Shown: one piece after another, positions 40,095 to 48,452 of the stretch | Layout: the number at the start of each line of letters is the position of its first letter | Numbering within the stretch: the stretch's first letter is position 1 | Notes under the pieces: generated by a model | Database searches by the model: none | What the model was told of the DNA's origin: nothing | Seen by the model: the letters and a program-made list of their open reading frames with translations, nothing else | NCBI RefSeq assembly: GCF_036226465.1 | Contig: NZ_CP108476.1 | Span: forward strand, 8,060,001 to 8,124,000 | Source: Kitasatospora sp. NBC_01250 | GTDB lineage: Bacteria > Actinomycetota > Actinomycetes > Streptomycetales > Streptomycetaceae | DNA: 64,000 nucleotides | Direction of reading: 5' to 3' | Program-made: the position numbers and the translations under genes

Positions 40095-42902
40095 TTAGCG
40101 TCCGCCGGGACCGTGCGCCGCCGCCTTGGCCCGCAGGGTGGTGGCTTCGGGGTGGCCGAGGCCGGTCAGCAGGTCCGCGGCGCGCTGCCAGGCGGCTCGG
40201 GCGCCGGCCGGGTCGCCGAGGGCGAGCCGGGTGTCGGCGAGATGGTCGAGTACTTCGGCCTCGTTCACCTGGTCGCTCGCCTCGCGGTAGCCGTCGAGTG
40301 CGTGCTCGAAGCATTCGACGGCCCGCGGGAAGTGGCCGAGGTGGTGGTGCGCGTAGCCGATGCTGTCCCAGGTGGCGGCCTCGGCGCGGTGGTTGGCGGT
40401 CGCCTGGAGGAGTGGCAGGGCCTGCTCGCAGCTCTGGATGGCCTGCTCGTACTCGCCGAGCAGTGCGTGGTACCAGCCGACGGCGTTGAGCTCCCGGGCG
40501 ATGTGGTTGTCGCTGCCCAGGACCCGGTAGACGGCCAGCGCCTGCTGGGCATACTCCAGGGCTTCCCGGTGGCGTCCCTGACGGCCCCGCACCCAGCCGG
40601 CGCTGCGCAGGACGGTGGCCCGCGGTGTCGCCGGAAGGGCGGGTACCTCGGCCAGGAGCGGGATCAGCAGCTCGTCGGCCTGGGCGAAGCGGCCGGTCTG
40701 GGCGTAGGCGCGGGCCAGGCCGAGCCGCCCCTCGAGGACCTCGCGGACCGGGCTCACGGTGGCGGGTGCGCCGAGAGCGATCCGCAGGATCTCGATCTCG
40801 TCCTGCGACCAGCCCTGCTGGTAGGTGTAGAGGTAGCTGGCGTACGCCAGGCTCCAGATCCGGCGCAGCTGACCCTCGTCGTGGACCGAGCGGAGCAGCG
40901 TCAGGATGGTGCGGTACTCGGCCGCGTACCAGGCCATGCCGGTCGGCCGGTCCGCGAACTCGAGCACCACGGCGCCCGGGAGTGCGGCCTGAAGCTCCCT
41001 GAGCTCCGGGCGGGTGGAGATCGCGCTGCCTGCGGCGACCGCGCAGTGTCCGAAGTGGTCGAGCAGCCGTCCCAGCGCCGAGGGGCGGTCGTCGTCGGGC
41101 TCGGCGGGCAGCCCGGCGGCGTAGGCGCGCAGCAGGTCGTGCAGGGTGTAGCAGTCGCGGGCGTGCTCGCTCAGCATGTTGGCCTCGCAGAGCTCCTGGG
41201 CCAACGTGCGTGTCCGGGCCACCGGAAGGCCCGCCACGCTGGCGGCGGAGGCGAGCGAGATCTCCGGGCCCGGATGGACGGCGAGCAGCCGGAAGAGCCG
41301 GGCCGACGAGGGGCTCAGCGCCCGGTAGGACCAGGCGAAGACCGACCGCAGGTCGGTGTCCGGGTCGCCCAGTTCCAGCGCGGCCAGCTGTCGGCCCGCG
41401 AGGTCGCCGGCCACGTCGGCCAGCGTCAGCCCCGGGCTGATGGCCAGTCGGGCCGCGGCTATCGACAGCGCCAGGGGCAGACCGCCGCAGGTCGCCAGGA
41501 CGGATTCCACCGCCTCGGGTTCGGCCGCCAGCCGCTGCGGGCCGAGGCGGTTGGCCAGCAGCTCGCGGGCCTGAGCCGGTGCCAGCCGGTCCACGGAGAC
41601 CACCCGGGCGCCTTCGCGCACCACCAGCGAGCTCAGCCGGTTGCGGCTGGTCACCAGCACCAGGCAGCCGGGGGCGCCCGGAAGAAGCCACCGGACCTGC
41701 TCCGCGTCGCGGGCGTTGTCCAGCACCAGCAGCAGTCGCCGCCCGGCCACCGCGGCGCGGAACCGGGCGGCCCGCAGGGGGAGATCCTCCGCCGACTCCT
41801 CGGCGGGTTCTCCGAGCGCGACCAGCAGCATCGCCAGCGCTTCGCCGGGATCCACGGGCCGAGCGCCCGGATCGAAGCCGCGCAGGTTCAGGTAGAGGCG
41901 CCCGTCCGGGAACTGCCGGGCCACCCGGCGCGCCCAGTGCACGGCCAGCGCGGTCTTGCCCACACCGCCCATCCCGGCCAGGGCCGTGAGCACCACCGTC
42001 GTGCCGGGGCCGACGTCGGCCATGGCCTGCTCCAACGCGTCGGTCAGTTCGGGGCGTTCGGTGAAGCCGGCGACCGGTAGCGGCAGGGTGTCGGGTCCAT
42101 GGCCCGGCGCAGGGGGTGGCGGACCGGCGGGCCCGGTGCGGGGCGCGGACAAGGCTGGCTCGCGCAGCGCCCGCTCGTACGCGGCCCGGAGCACCTCGGA
42201 GGGGTCGACGCCCAGTTCCTCGGCCAGTCGGACGCGGATCTCCTCGAAGAGGGTGAGCGCCTCGGCCCGGCGCCCCGCCGCGACCAGTCCCCGGACCAGC
42301 GCCGCGTGCAGGGGCTCGTCCCAGGGGGCGTCCGCCGCGACCTCGCGGACGGCGGCCAGCACCGACGCGGCGTCACCCGCCTCGGTGGCCGCGGCCATCG
42401 CCTCCGCCGCGGCGGCGATCCGGGCCCGCTCCATGGCCGCGAAAGGGGGTCGCGTCAACGCCGCCGGATCCAACCCGGCCAGCAGCGGCCGCCGGACCAA
42501 CTCCGCGAGCTCGCGCCAACAGGCGGGCGCCTGCGGCCCGCCGGCCCGGCCGCGCGCCAGGAGGTCGTCGAAGAACGCGGCCTCGCTTTCGGCGGCCGAG
42601 GTGTCGAGCCGGTAGCCGGAGGGAGCGGCCAGCAGCCGGCTTCCCGCTGTGCGCGGGGCCAGGGCAGGCTCCAGGAGCCGGCGCAGGTTGCCGATGTGGC
42701 GGTGCAGCTGGTTCACGGCGGTGGACGGCGGGTGTTCCCCCCACACGGCGTCGACCAGCGCGGACGTGCTGAGGGTGCCGCCCCGGGCCACCACGAGGGC
42801 CGCCAGCACCGTGTGCCGGTGCGGCGGGCCCACGGTCACCTCCGTGCCGTCCCGCCAGAGTCGAAGCCCCCCGAAGATCTGAAGCCGTACCTGCCCATCC
42901 AT
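40095..42902 (-). CDS. AfsR/SARP-type regulator (BTAD, NB-ARC, TPR)
   Basis: A 935-residue regulator like AfsR. The N-terminal winged helix (RLQIFGGLRLWRDGTEV, about 6-22; VWGEHPPSTAVNQLHRHIGN) and bacterial activation domain (to about 250) form the SARP part. A Pro/Gly linker leads to an NB-ARC ATPase with Walker A GMGGVGKTAL (about 310-319) and LLLVLDNARDAEQVRWLLPG, then a winged helix and TPR repeats to the end. In AfsR this design couples ATP binding and phosphorylation to activation of antibiotic control genes. Here no such target is adjacent. GTG or ATG alternatives are absent near the start, which is supported by the family start MDGQVRLQIFG. Confidence 0.94.
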   Translation of the reverse strand: MDGQVRLQIFGGLRLWRDGTEVTVGPPHRHTVLAALVVARGGTLSTSALVDAVWGEHPPSTAVNQLHRHIGNLRRLLEPALAPRTAGSRLLAAPSGYRLDTSAAESEAAFFDDLLARGRAGGPQAPACWRELAELVRRPLLAGLDPAALTRPPFAAMERARIAAAAEAMAAATEAGDAASVLAAVREVAADAPWDEPLHAALVRGLVAAGRRAEALTLFEEIRVRLAEELGVDPSEVLRAAYERALREPALSAPRTGPAGPPPPAPGHGPDTLPLPVAGFTERPELTDALEQAMADVGPGTTVVLTALAGMGGVGKTALAVHWARRVARQFPDGRLYLNLRGFDPGARPVDPGEALAMLLVALGEPAEESAEDLPLRAARFRAAVAGRRLLLVLDNARDAEQVRWLLPGAPGCLVLVTSRNRLSSLVVREGARVVSVDRLAPAQARELLANRLGPQRLAAEPEAVESVLATCGGLPLALSIAAARLAISPGLTLADVAGDLAGRQLAALELGDPDTDLRSVFAWSYRALSPSSARLFRLLAVHPGPEISLASAASVAGLPVARTRTLAQELCEANMLSEHARDCYTLHDLLRAYAAGLPAEPDDDRPSALGRLLDHFGHCAVAAGSAISTRPELRELQAALPGAVVLEFADRPTGMAWYAAEYRTILTLLRSVHDEGQLRRIWSLAYASYLYTYQQGWSQDEIEILRIALGAPATVSPVREVLEGRLGLARAYAQTGRFAQADELLIPLLAEVPALPATPRATVLRSAGWVRGRQGRHREALEYAQQALAVYRVLGSDNHIARELNAVGWYHALLGEYEQAIQSCEQALPLLQATANHRAEAATWDSIGYAHHHLGHFPRAVECFEHALDGYREASDQVNEAEVLDHLADTRLALGDPAGARAAWQRAADLLTGLGHPEATTLRAKAAAHGPGGR

Positions 42903-42969
42903 CGGACGTAGGCTATCCGGCGGGTCCGCCCGGGGCCAAAGGCGCCGGCGTCGGCCGGCTCGCGGCCCG

Positions 42970-45192
42970 TCAGGCCGCGGTCGCCATCAGTGAGGCGAGC
43001 TGCGCCCGGGAGGTGACCTCGAGCTTGGGGAACACGCGGTGGAGGTGCCAGCCGACGGTGCGTGGCGAGAGCACCAGCCGTTCGCCGATCTCACGGTTGG
43101 TCAGCCCGGTGGCGGCCAGCCGGGCGATCGTCAGTTCCTGGGCCGACAGCTGCTCGACCAGGTGACCGCTCGCGGTGCCCCGGTCGACCCCCGCAGCCCG
43201 CAGCTCCCGGTTGGTGATCTCCGCCCAGGCCGTGGCCCCGAGCAGCTCGAAGGTGTGCAGCGCCTCCCGCAGCGGCACCCGCGCCAGGCCCGGGCGGCGG
43301 TCGCGGCGCAGCCACATGCCGTACGCCAGCTCTGTCCGGGCGCGCGGCCACGGCCACTGCCGCGGAGTGAGGGCCAGGGCCTGGGCGAAGTGCTGCTCGG
43401 CGTCGGGGCCGTCCGCCAGCAGCGCCCTGGCGTGGGCGAGGTTGACGGCGGTCAGCAGTGGGAGCCAGTCGCCGTCGCCGAATCCCGCGATCAGCTGCCT
43501 CGCGTCCTCGACCTCGCCGGCGCGCAGCGCCGTTTCGGCCAGGAGGGTGAGGGTGCGGACCTGGGCCCCGCGGTGGTGGGGCAGCGCGCCGGGCGCGAAG
43601 AGCGGGCGCAGGGTCTGGTAGGCGGCGCTCGGGTCGTCCGAGCAGAACAGTGCCACGCTGCGGGCCAGGCGCAGCGCGGCATGCACCGGGCCGCTTCGAC
43701 GGCCGGCGGCGTTCCGCTCCACCGAGGCGATGTCCGCGGCCGAGCCGGCCAGGTCGCCGCGGAACGCGCGGAGCAGCGCGCGGGTGGCCCGGGCCCGGAT
43801 GGACCACAACTCCTGGCCGCCGGCGTCCGCCAGGCCGAGCGCCTCCTCGTTCGCCGCCTGGGCGAGGTCCCAGTCCCCGACGAGCACCCCGGCCTGCGCG
43901 TGCAGGGCCTGTACCTGGGCGAGCAGGCCGACCCGGCCGTCGGACCGTAGCAGTCGGGCGGCGCGTGCCAGCAGGTCGCCCGCTCGGCCCGGTTCGCCGA
44001 CGGCCAGAGCGGCGGTGCCGAGCAGCCAGAGCTCCTCGGCCTCGGTGGCGTCCGTGCGGGCGATCACCGGTTGCGCCGCCTGCGGCGACACCGTCGCCTG
44101 GACGAGCACCCAGCGCGGATCGCTGCGCGCGTCGGCCAGTTCGGTGAGGCAGTCGGCCAGCGCCGCGCGGGCCTGCGGGTCGGGGTCGGTCCAGGTCGCC
44201 GCCTCGGCCGCGCCCACCAGGATGTCCAGCGCGGCCGAGCGACGGCCGGCCCGGGCCAGGCGCGAGGACAGCAGGCAGCGCTCGGTGACGGACGGGGAGC
44301 CGCGCTCGGGCCGGGCGGTGAACCGGCACCATGCGATGGCGCTGAGGGCCTGCTGCTCCTCGTCGAGGCCCAGCTGTTCGGCCTGGTCGAGGAGGTGCTC
44401 GGCGAGATCGGGACGGCCGAGCTCGAACGCCCCGCGGCCGGCCCGCACCAGGCGGCGGGCCCGCTCGCCGGCGGCCGGCGTCAGGTGGGCCGCACTCTCC
44501 CACCGGCGCAGCGCCTCGACGGGGTCGCGGCGGCGCTCCGCCTCGCTGGCCGAGGACTCCAGCCGGTCGGCCACCTGCTCGTCCCGGTGGACCGCTCCCT
44601 GCGCGGCGTGCCAGATCGAGCGGTACGGATCCTCGATGGCGCGCGCGAGTGCGGCATGCGCGGCGAGCAGCTCGGGCTCGCTCGCGTACTGCTGGACGGC
44701 GGCGCGTACCAGGACGGAGCGGAAGCGGATCCGTCCCTGGTCGAGTGTGAGCAGGCCGTGGGTGAGGGCCGGCTCCAAGGCGTCCACGGTGATCTGGCGG
44801 CCGGTCAGGAGGGCCGCCGACGCGAGAACGTCGCCGACGCACTCGCCCAGGTGCACCGCGGCGAGCAGCACGACAGTGCCGGTGTCCGCCGGCAGGTGCT
44901 CCAGACCCGGCGCGACCGAGCGGACCAGGCGTTCCGTCAGCGGTGGGCAGCGGAGCAGCAGATCGCTGCCGGGGAACTCCGCTGTGCGCCAGGAGATCGC
45001 GAGTTCCCGCAGGGCGAGCGGACTGCCGGCCGCGTCGCGGATGATCCGCAGGCGCAGGGCGGCGCTGCGGACGCCCGCGTCGTGCAGCAGGGTGTCGGCT
45101 TGCGCGTCGCCGATGGGCGGCGGGCTCGACTCCACTGCCAGGACCGCGGTGATGGCGTCCGACACGCTGTCCTGGCCGACGGCTGCACCCAC
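42970..45192 (-). CDS. LAL-like LuxR regulator lacking the ATPase P-loop
   Basis: A 740-residue protein. The C-terminal LuxR HTH is complete (LSAQELTIARLAATGLTNRE, VLSPRTVGWHLHRVFPKLEV), and the helical TPR-like middle matches LAL regulators, but the N-terminus begins inside what would be the end of the ATPase domain (RIIRDAAGSPLALRELAISW). No Walker A or B is present. The GTG start has a perfect AGGAGGT upstream, so the shortened form is probably really translated. A small hairpin lies in the leader. Either ATP control has been lost, or this is a remnant that found a new start. Confidence 0.88.
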   Translation of the reverse strand: MGAAVGQDSVSDAITAVLAVESSPPPIGDAQADTLLHDAGVRSAALRLRIIRDAAGSPLALRELAISWRTAEFPGSDLLLRCPPLTERLVRSVAPGLEHLPADTGTVVLLAAVHLGECVGDVLASAALLTGRQITVDALEPALTHGLLTLDQGRIRFRSVLVRAAVQQYASEPELLAAHAALARAIEDPYRSIWHAAQGAVHRDEQVADRLESSASEAERRRDPVEALRRWESAAHLTPAAGERARRLVRAGRGAFELGRPDLAEHLLDQAEQLGLDEEQQALSAIAWCRFTARPERGSPSVTERCLLSSRLARAGRRSAALDILVGAAEAATWTDPDPQARAALADCLTELADARSDPRWVLVQATVSPQAAQPVIARTDATEAEELWLLGTAALAVGEPGRAGDLLARAARLLRSDGRVGLLAQVQALHAQAGVLVGDWDLAQAANEEALGLADAGGQELWSIRARATRALLRAFRGDLAGSAADIASVERNAAGRRSGPVHAALRLARSVALFCSDDPSAAYQTLRPLFAPGALPHHRGAQVRTLTLLAETALRAGEVEDARQLIAGFGDGDWLPLLTAVNLAHARALLADGPDAEQHFAQALALTPRQWPWPRARTELAYGMWLRRDRRPGLARVPLREALHTFELLGATAWAEITNRELRAAGVDRGTASGHLVEQLSAQELTIARLAATGLTNREIGERLVLSPRTVGWHLHRVFPKLEVTSRAQLASLMATAA

Positions 45193-45208
45193 GGTGACCT
45201 CCTAGTTC

Positions 45209-45225
45209 TTCCCCGAAAAGGGGAG
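45209..45225 (-). other. Hairpin in the leader of the P-loop-less LAL gene
   Basis: TCCCC and GGGGA pair around GAAAA at 45210-45224, immediately upstream of the AGGAGG ribosome-binding region of the leftward LAL-like gene. It could tune translation, or be an operator half. The stem is only five pairs. Confidence 0.3.
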
Positions 45226-45285
45226 TCTAGGAGGCCCTCGGTGACTTCTGAGTGACCGTCGCCGGCAGCACCTGACCCGGGGGCG

Positions 45286-46752
45286 TCAGAGCCCGTACTG
45301 CTCCAGCAGGCGGAGCCAGATCTCACTCATGGCGGGGAACGCCGGGACGGCGTGCCACAGGCGCTCCAGCGGGACTTCGCCCACGACGGCGACGGTCGCC
45401 GCGTGGATCAGTTCGCCGACCCCCGGGCCGACCAGGGTGCAGCCGACCACGACGGAGCGCTGCTCGTCCACGACCAGTTTGGCGTGCCCCTGGTAGCCGT
45501 CGGCGAAGAGCGAGGCTCCGGCGACGTCGCCGATCGGGTACTCCACCGCCCGGACCGGGAGGCCGGCCCGGCGGGCCTGCTCCTCGGTCAGGCCGACGGC
45601 AGCGGCCTCCGGACGGGTGAAGATCACCTGCGGTACGGCGTGGTGGTCGGCGGTTGCCGACCAGGGGGCCCAGGGGACGGGTCGCGCCGGGTGGCCGTCG
45701 GCGCGGGCGACGATCGCGGCCGCGCAGGCCCGTGCCTGGTACTTGCCCATATGGGTCAGCGGCGAGCGCTGGTTGACGTCGCCGGCCGCGTAGAGCCAGC
45801 CGTCGGGGACCGTGGTGACCCGGCAGCTGTCGTCCACGGGCAGCCGGCCGCCGGGCTCCAGACCGGCCGTCTCCAGGCCGAGCCCGGCGGTGCGCGGACT
45901 GCGGCCGGTCGCGACGAGGAGCTCCGCGGACTCCACCGTGGAGCCGTCGGCCAGGTAGGCCATGACCACGCCGGTCGAGTTCTCCCGTACCACGCGCTCG
46001 ACCTCGACCCCGGTGCGTATCCCGACGCCGTCGCGGCGCAGCCCGTCGGCGACCTGCGCTGCGGCGAACGGCTCCCAGGAGGGCAGCAGCCCCTCGCCGC
46101 GCACCAGCATGGTCACCTGGGAACCCAACGCGCTCCAAGCGGCGGCCATTTCGCACCCCACCACGCCGCCCCCGAGGACCGTGAGCCGGGCCGGAGCGGC
46201 GCCCGCCGTGGTCGCCTCCCGGCTGGTCCAGGCTCCGATGCCGGCCAGGCCCGGCACGGTCGGCATGACAGCGCTCGACCCGGTGCACAGCACCACGGCG
46301 TGACGGGCCGCCAGCACCGTGGCTCCGTCGTCGCCGTCCACCTCCACTCGCCGCTCTCCCACCAGCCGACCCCAGCCACGCACCAGGTCGATGCCGGCCG
46401 ACTTCAACCAGGCCACCTGGCCGTCGTCGCGCAGGTCGGAGACGAACGCCTCCCGCCGGGCCAGGACGGCCGGGACGTCCAGCAGTCCGGTCACCGCCTC
46501 GCGCGCACCGGCCACCGCGCGAGCCTCCGCCAGCGCCGCGGCCGGGCGCAGCAGGGCCTTGCTCGGAATGCAGGCGAAGTACGAGCACTCACCGCCCACC
46601 CGCTCGCTCTCGACGACCACTGCGCTCAGACCGGCCTTGACCACGCGGTCGGCGACGTTCTCACCGGTGGGACCGGCACCGATCACGATGACGTCGTACT
46701 CGGCCGCTGCCGGCAGGTTCGGCCCGTGCGCCGGGCCCGTTGGGTTCTGCAT
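45286..46752 (-). CDS. Pyridine nucleotide-disulfide oxidoreductase
   Basis: A 488-residue FAD enzyme of the class I disulfide reductase group. YDVIVIGAGPTGENVADRVV binds FAD; the redox-active disulfide is in GGECSYFACIPSKALLRP (C-x4-C); LTVLGGGVVGCEMAAAW binds NAD(P)H; and a C-terminal HAVPAFPAMSE supplies the His-Glu pair, in a form slightly different from HPT of lipoamide dehydrogenase. It could act on a thiol, a quinone or nucleotide pools (transhydrogenase-like). It is the last gene of the dps-cyd unit, 47 bp after cydC, which suggests a role in redox balance under low oxygen or oxidative stress. Confidence 0.92.
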   Translation of the reverse strand: MQNPTGPAHGPNLPAAAEYDVIVIGAGPTGENVADRVVKAGLSAVVVESERVGGECSYFACIPSKALLRPAAALAEARAVAGAREAVTGLLDVPAVLARREAFVSDLRDDGQVAWLKSAGIDLVRGWGRLVGERRVEVDGDDGATVLAARHAVVLCTGSSAVMPTVPGLAGIGAWTSREATTAGAAPARLTVLGGGVVGCEMAAAWSALGSQVTMLVRGEGLLPSWEPFAAAQVADGLRRDGVGIRTGVEVERVVRENSTGVVMAYLADGSTVESAELLVATGRSPRTAGLGLETAGLEPGGRLPVDDSCRVTTVPDGWLYAAGDVNQRSPLTHMGKYQARACAAAIVARADGHPARPVPWAPWSATADHHAVPQVIFTRPEAAAVGLTEEQARRAGLPVRAVEYPIGDVAGASLFADGYQGHAKLVVDEQRSVVVGCTLVGPGVGELIHAATVAVVGEVPLERLWHAVPAFPAMSEIWLRLLEQYGL

Positions 46753-46799
46753 GGTTCCTCTGTTCCGTGTCGGCGGATCACTGGGTGCGGGGGAGGCGG

Positions 46800-48452
46800 T
46801 CAGACGGACGTGGCAGCGCGGACGACCGGACGGCCCAGGTGCAGCGTGTTCTCCACGGGGAAGGGCACCAGGTCGTGGTGCTGGTCCGGCAGCGCGATGA
46901 CGAGCGCGCAGCGGGGCAGCGCCGCCCGGATCTCGCCCAGCAGCCGCACGGCTGTGGGCCGGTCGAGCCCGGCGGTGGGCTCGTCGAGGAGGAGCACGGC
47001 GGGGTCGCGCAGTACGGCGCGGGCGATGGAGAGGCGGCGCCGCTGTCCCTGCGAGAGCTTGCCGCCCAAGGGGCCGGTGGGTGTGTCGAGGTCGAGGTCG
47101 GCCAGCGCCGCGGCGGTGAGCGCGGCGTGCAGCGCCTCGTCGTCGGCGTCGGGGGCGGCTTGGCGCAGGTTGTCGGCGATGGTGCTGTCCGCGAGCCAGT
47201 CCTCGGCCTCGACGAGGGTGGCCATGGTGGCCACCGACGCCGCGGAGAGTGTGGGCAGCGCGGAGCCACCGAGGAGGACGACACCGGGCGGCCGGCTGTC
47301 GATCCGTCCCGCGAGGATGTTGAGCAGGGTGCTCTTGCCGCTTCCGTTCGGCCCGGTGACCAGGGTGGCGCTGCCGGCGGTGAGGGTGCTCGACCAGCGG
47401 GTCCGGGCAGCTCCGAGGCCCGCCGGGAGATCGCGCACGACCAGTGGCGGGTCGGTGGGGGAGAGGAGGGCCGGCCCGGAAGGAAGGGCGCGGGCGCGGG
47501 CGAGCACGTCGGTCAGCCGTACGGCGGCATGTGCGGCCGAGCCGCGGTCGCGCAGCAGCTGCGGCAGGGTCTCGACCAGTTCGTAGCCGGCGGCGACCAG
47601 CAGCGCCTCGCCGATGGCGTCGGCGACCGGCTGCATCGTCGAGCGGCTGGAGAGGGCGAGCAGCAGGACCGCGACCTGTCCGAGCACGGCGAGCAGACGC
47701 AGCAGGAGACGGCTGTTGCGCAGGGCCGCCAGTGACGCGGCGTCAGCTCGCCGGGCCCGCTCCACCCGCTGGGCGACCTGGTCGCGGGCGTGCTCCACGG
47801 CGTCCAGGCAACGCAGTTCGGGGAGCGCGGACCGGGCGCTGAGCAGGGTGGACCGGGCGGCGGCCCGCTCGGCGGTGGCCTCGGCGCGGTGGGCGCCGGC
47901 CCGGGCGTTCATGTGCACGGCGACGGCCAGGGCCAGCGCGAGCAGCAGTGCCTCCACGGCCCCGGCCGTCGGGTTCGCCACGCAGATCAGCGCCACCACG
48001 ACCACGGCGGTCGCCCCGACACCGGTCAGCGGCGCGGCGGTCCGGGCGGGTGCCGCGCCCACGGCGGCGACGTCGTCGGTGAGCTCGGCCAGCAGCGCGC
48101 CGTCGCGCCGCTCCCGCAACTGCCGCGACGGGAGCGCGCCGGCGGTGCGCACCATCCGGGCCCTGAGCGCGACGGTCGCGCCGAGCAGGGCACGGTGGCT
48201 GGTGAGCCGTTCGGTGTAGCGCAGGCCGGTGCGGCCGAGGGCCAAGACCCGTACGGTCCCCGAGGGGTACATCCAGGACCAGGTGGTGTTCGCGCGAAGC
48301 GTGACCAGGGCACAGGAGGTGAGGAACCAGCCGGACACACCGAGCAGGCCGGCGGCGGCCACCTCGGCGCCGACGGCGAGCAGTGCGCCGAGCAGCAGGT
48401 CGCGCCGGGCGCGGCGGTCGGCCGAGGTCCACAGCAGGGTGAGGGCCCTCAT
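46800..48452 (-). CDS. cydC: Cysteine/glutathione ABC exporter subunit CydC
   Basis: A 550-residue ABC exporter half with an N-terminal six-helix membrane domain (TLLWTSADRRARRDLLLGAL onward) and a C-terminal ATPase with Walker A VTGPNGSGKSTLLNILAG, signature LSQGQRRRLSIAR and Walker B AVLLLDEPTAGLD. With CydD it moves thiols across the membrane and is needed to assemble cytochrome bd. The ATG at 48452 overlaps the cydD stop (ATGA). In many streptomycetes CydC and CydD are one fused protein; here they are separate genes. Confidence 0.93.
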   Translation of the reverse strand: MRALTLLWTSADRRARRDLLLGALLAVGAEVAAAGLLGVSGWFLTSCALVTLRANTTWSWMYPSGTVRVLALGRTGLRYTERLTSHRALLGATVALRARMVRTAGALPSRQLRERRDGALLAELTDDVAAVGAAPARTAAPLTGVGATAVVVVALICVANPTAGAVEALLLALALAVAVHMNARAGAHRAEATAERAAARSTLLSARSALPELRCLDAVEHARDQVAQRVERARRADAASLAALRNSRLLLRLLAVLGQVAVLLLALSSRSTMQPVADAIGEALLVAAGYELVETLPQLLRDRGSAAHAAVRLTDVLARARALPSGPALLSPTDPPLVVRDLPAGLGAARTRWSSTLTAGSATLVTGPNGSGKSTLLNILAGRIDSRPPGVVLLGGSALPTLSAASVATMATLVEAEDWLADSTIADNLRQAAPDADDEALHAALTAAALADLDLDTPTGPLGGKLSQGQRRRLSIARAVLRDPAVLLLDEPTAGLDRPTAVRLLGEIRAALPRCALVIALPDQHHDLVPFPVENTLHLGRPVVRAATSV

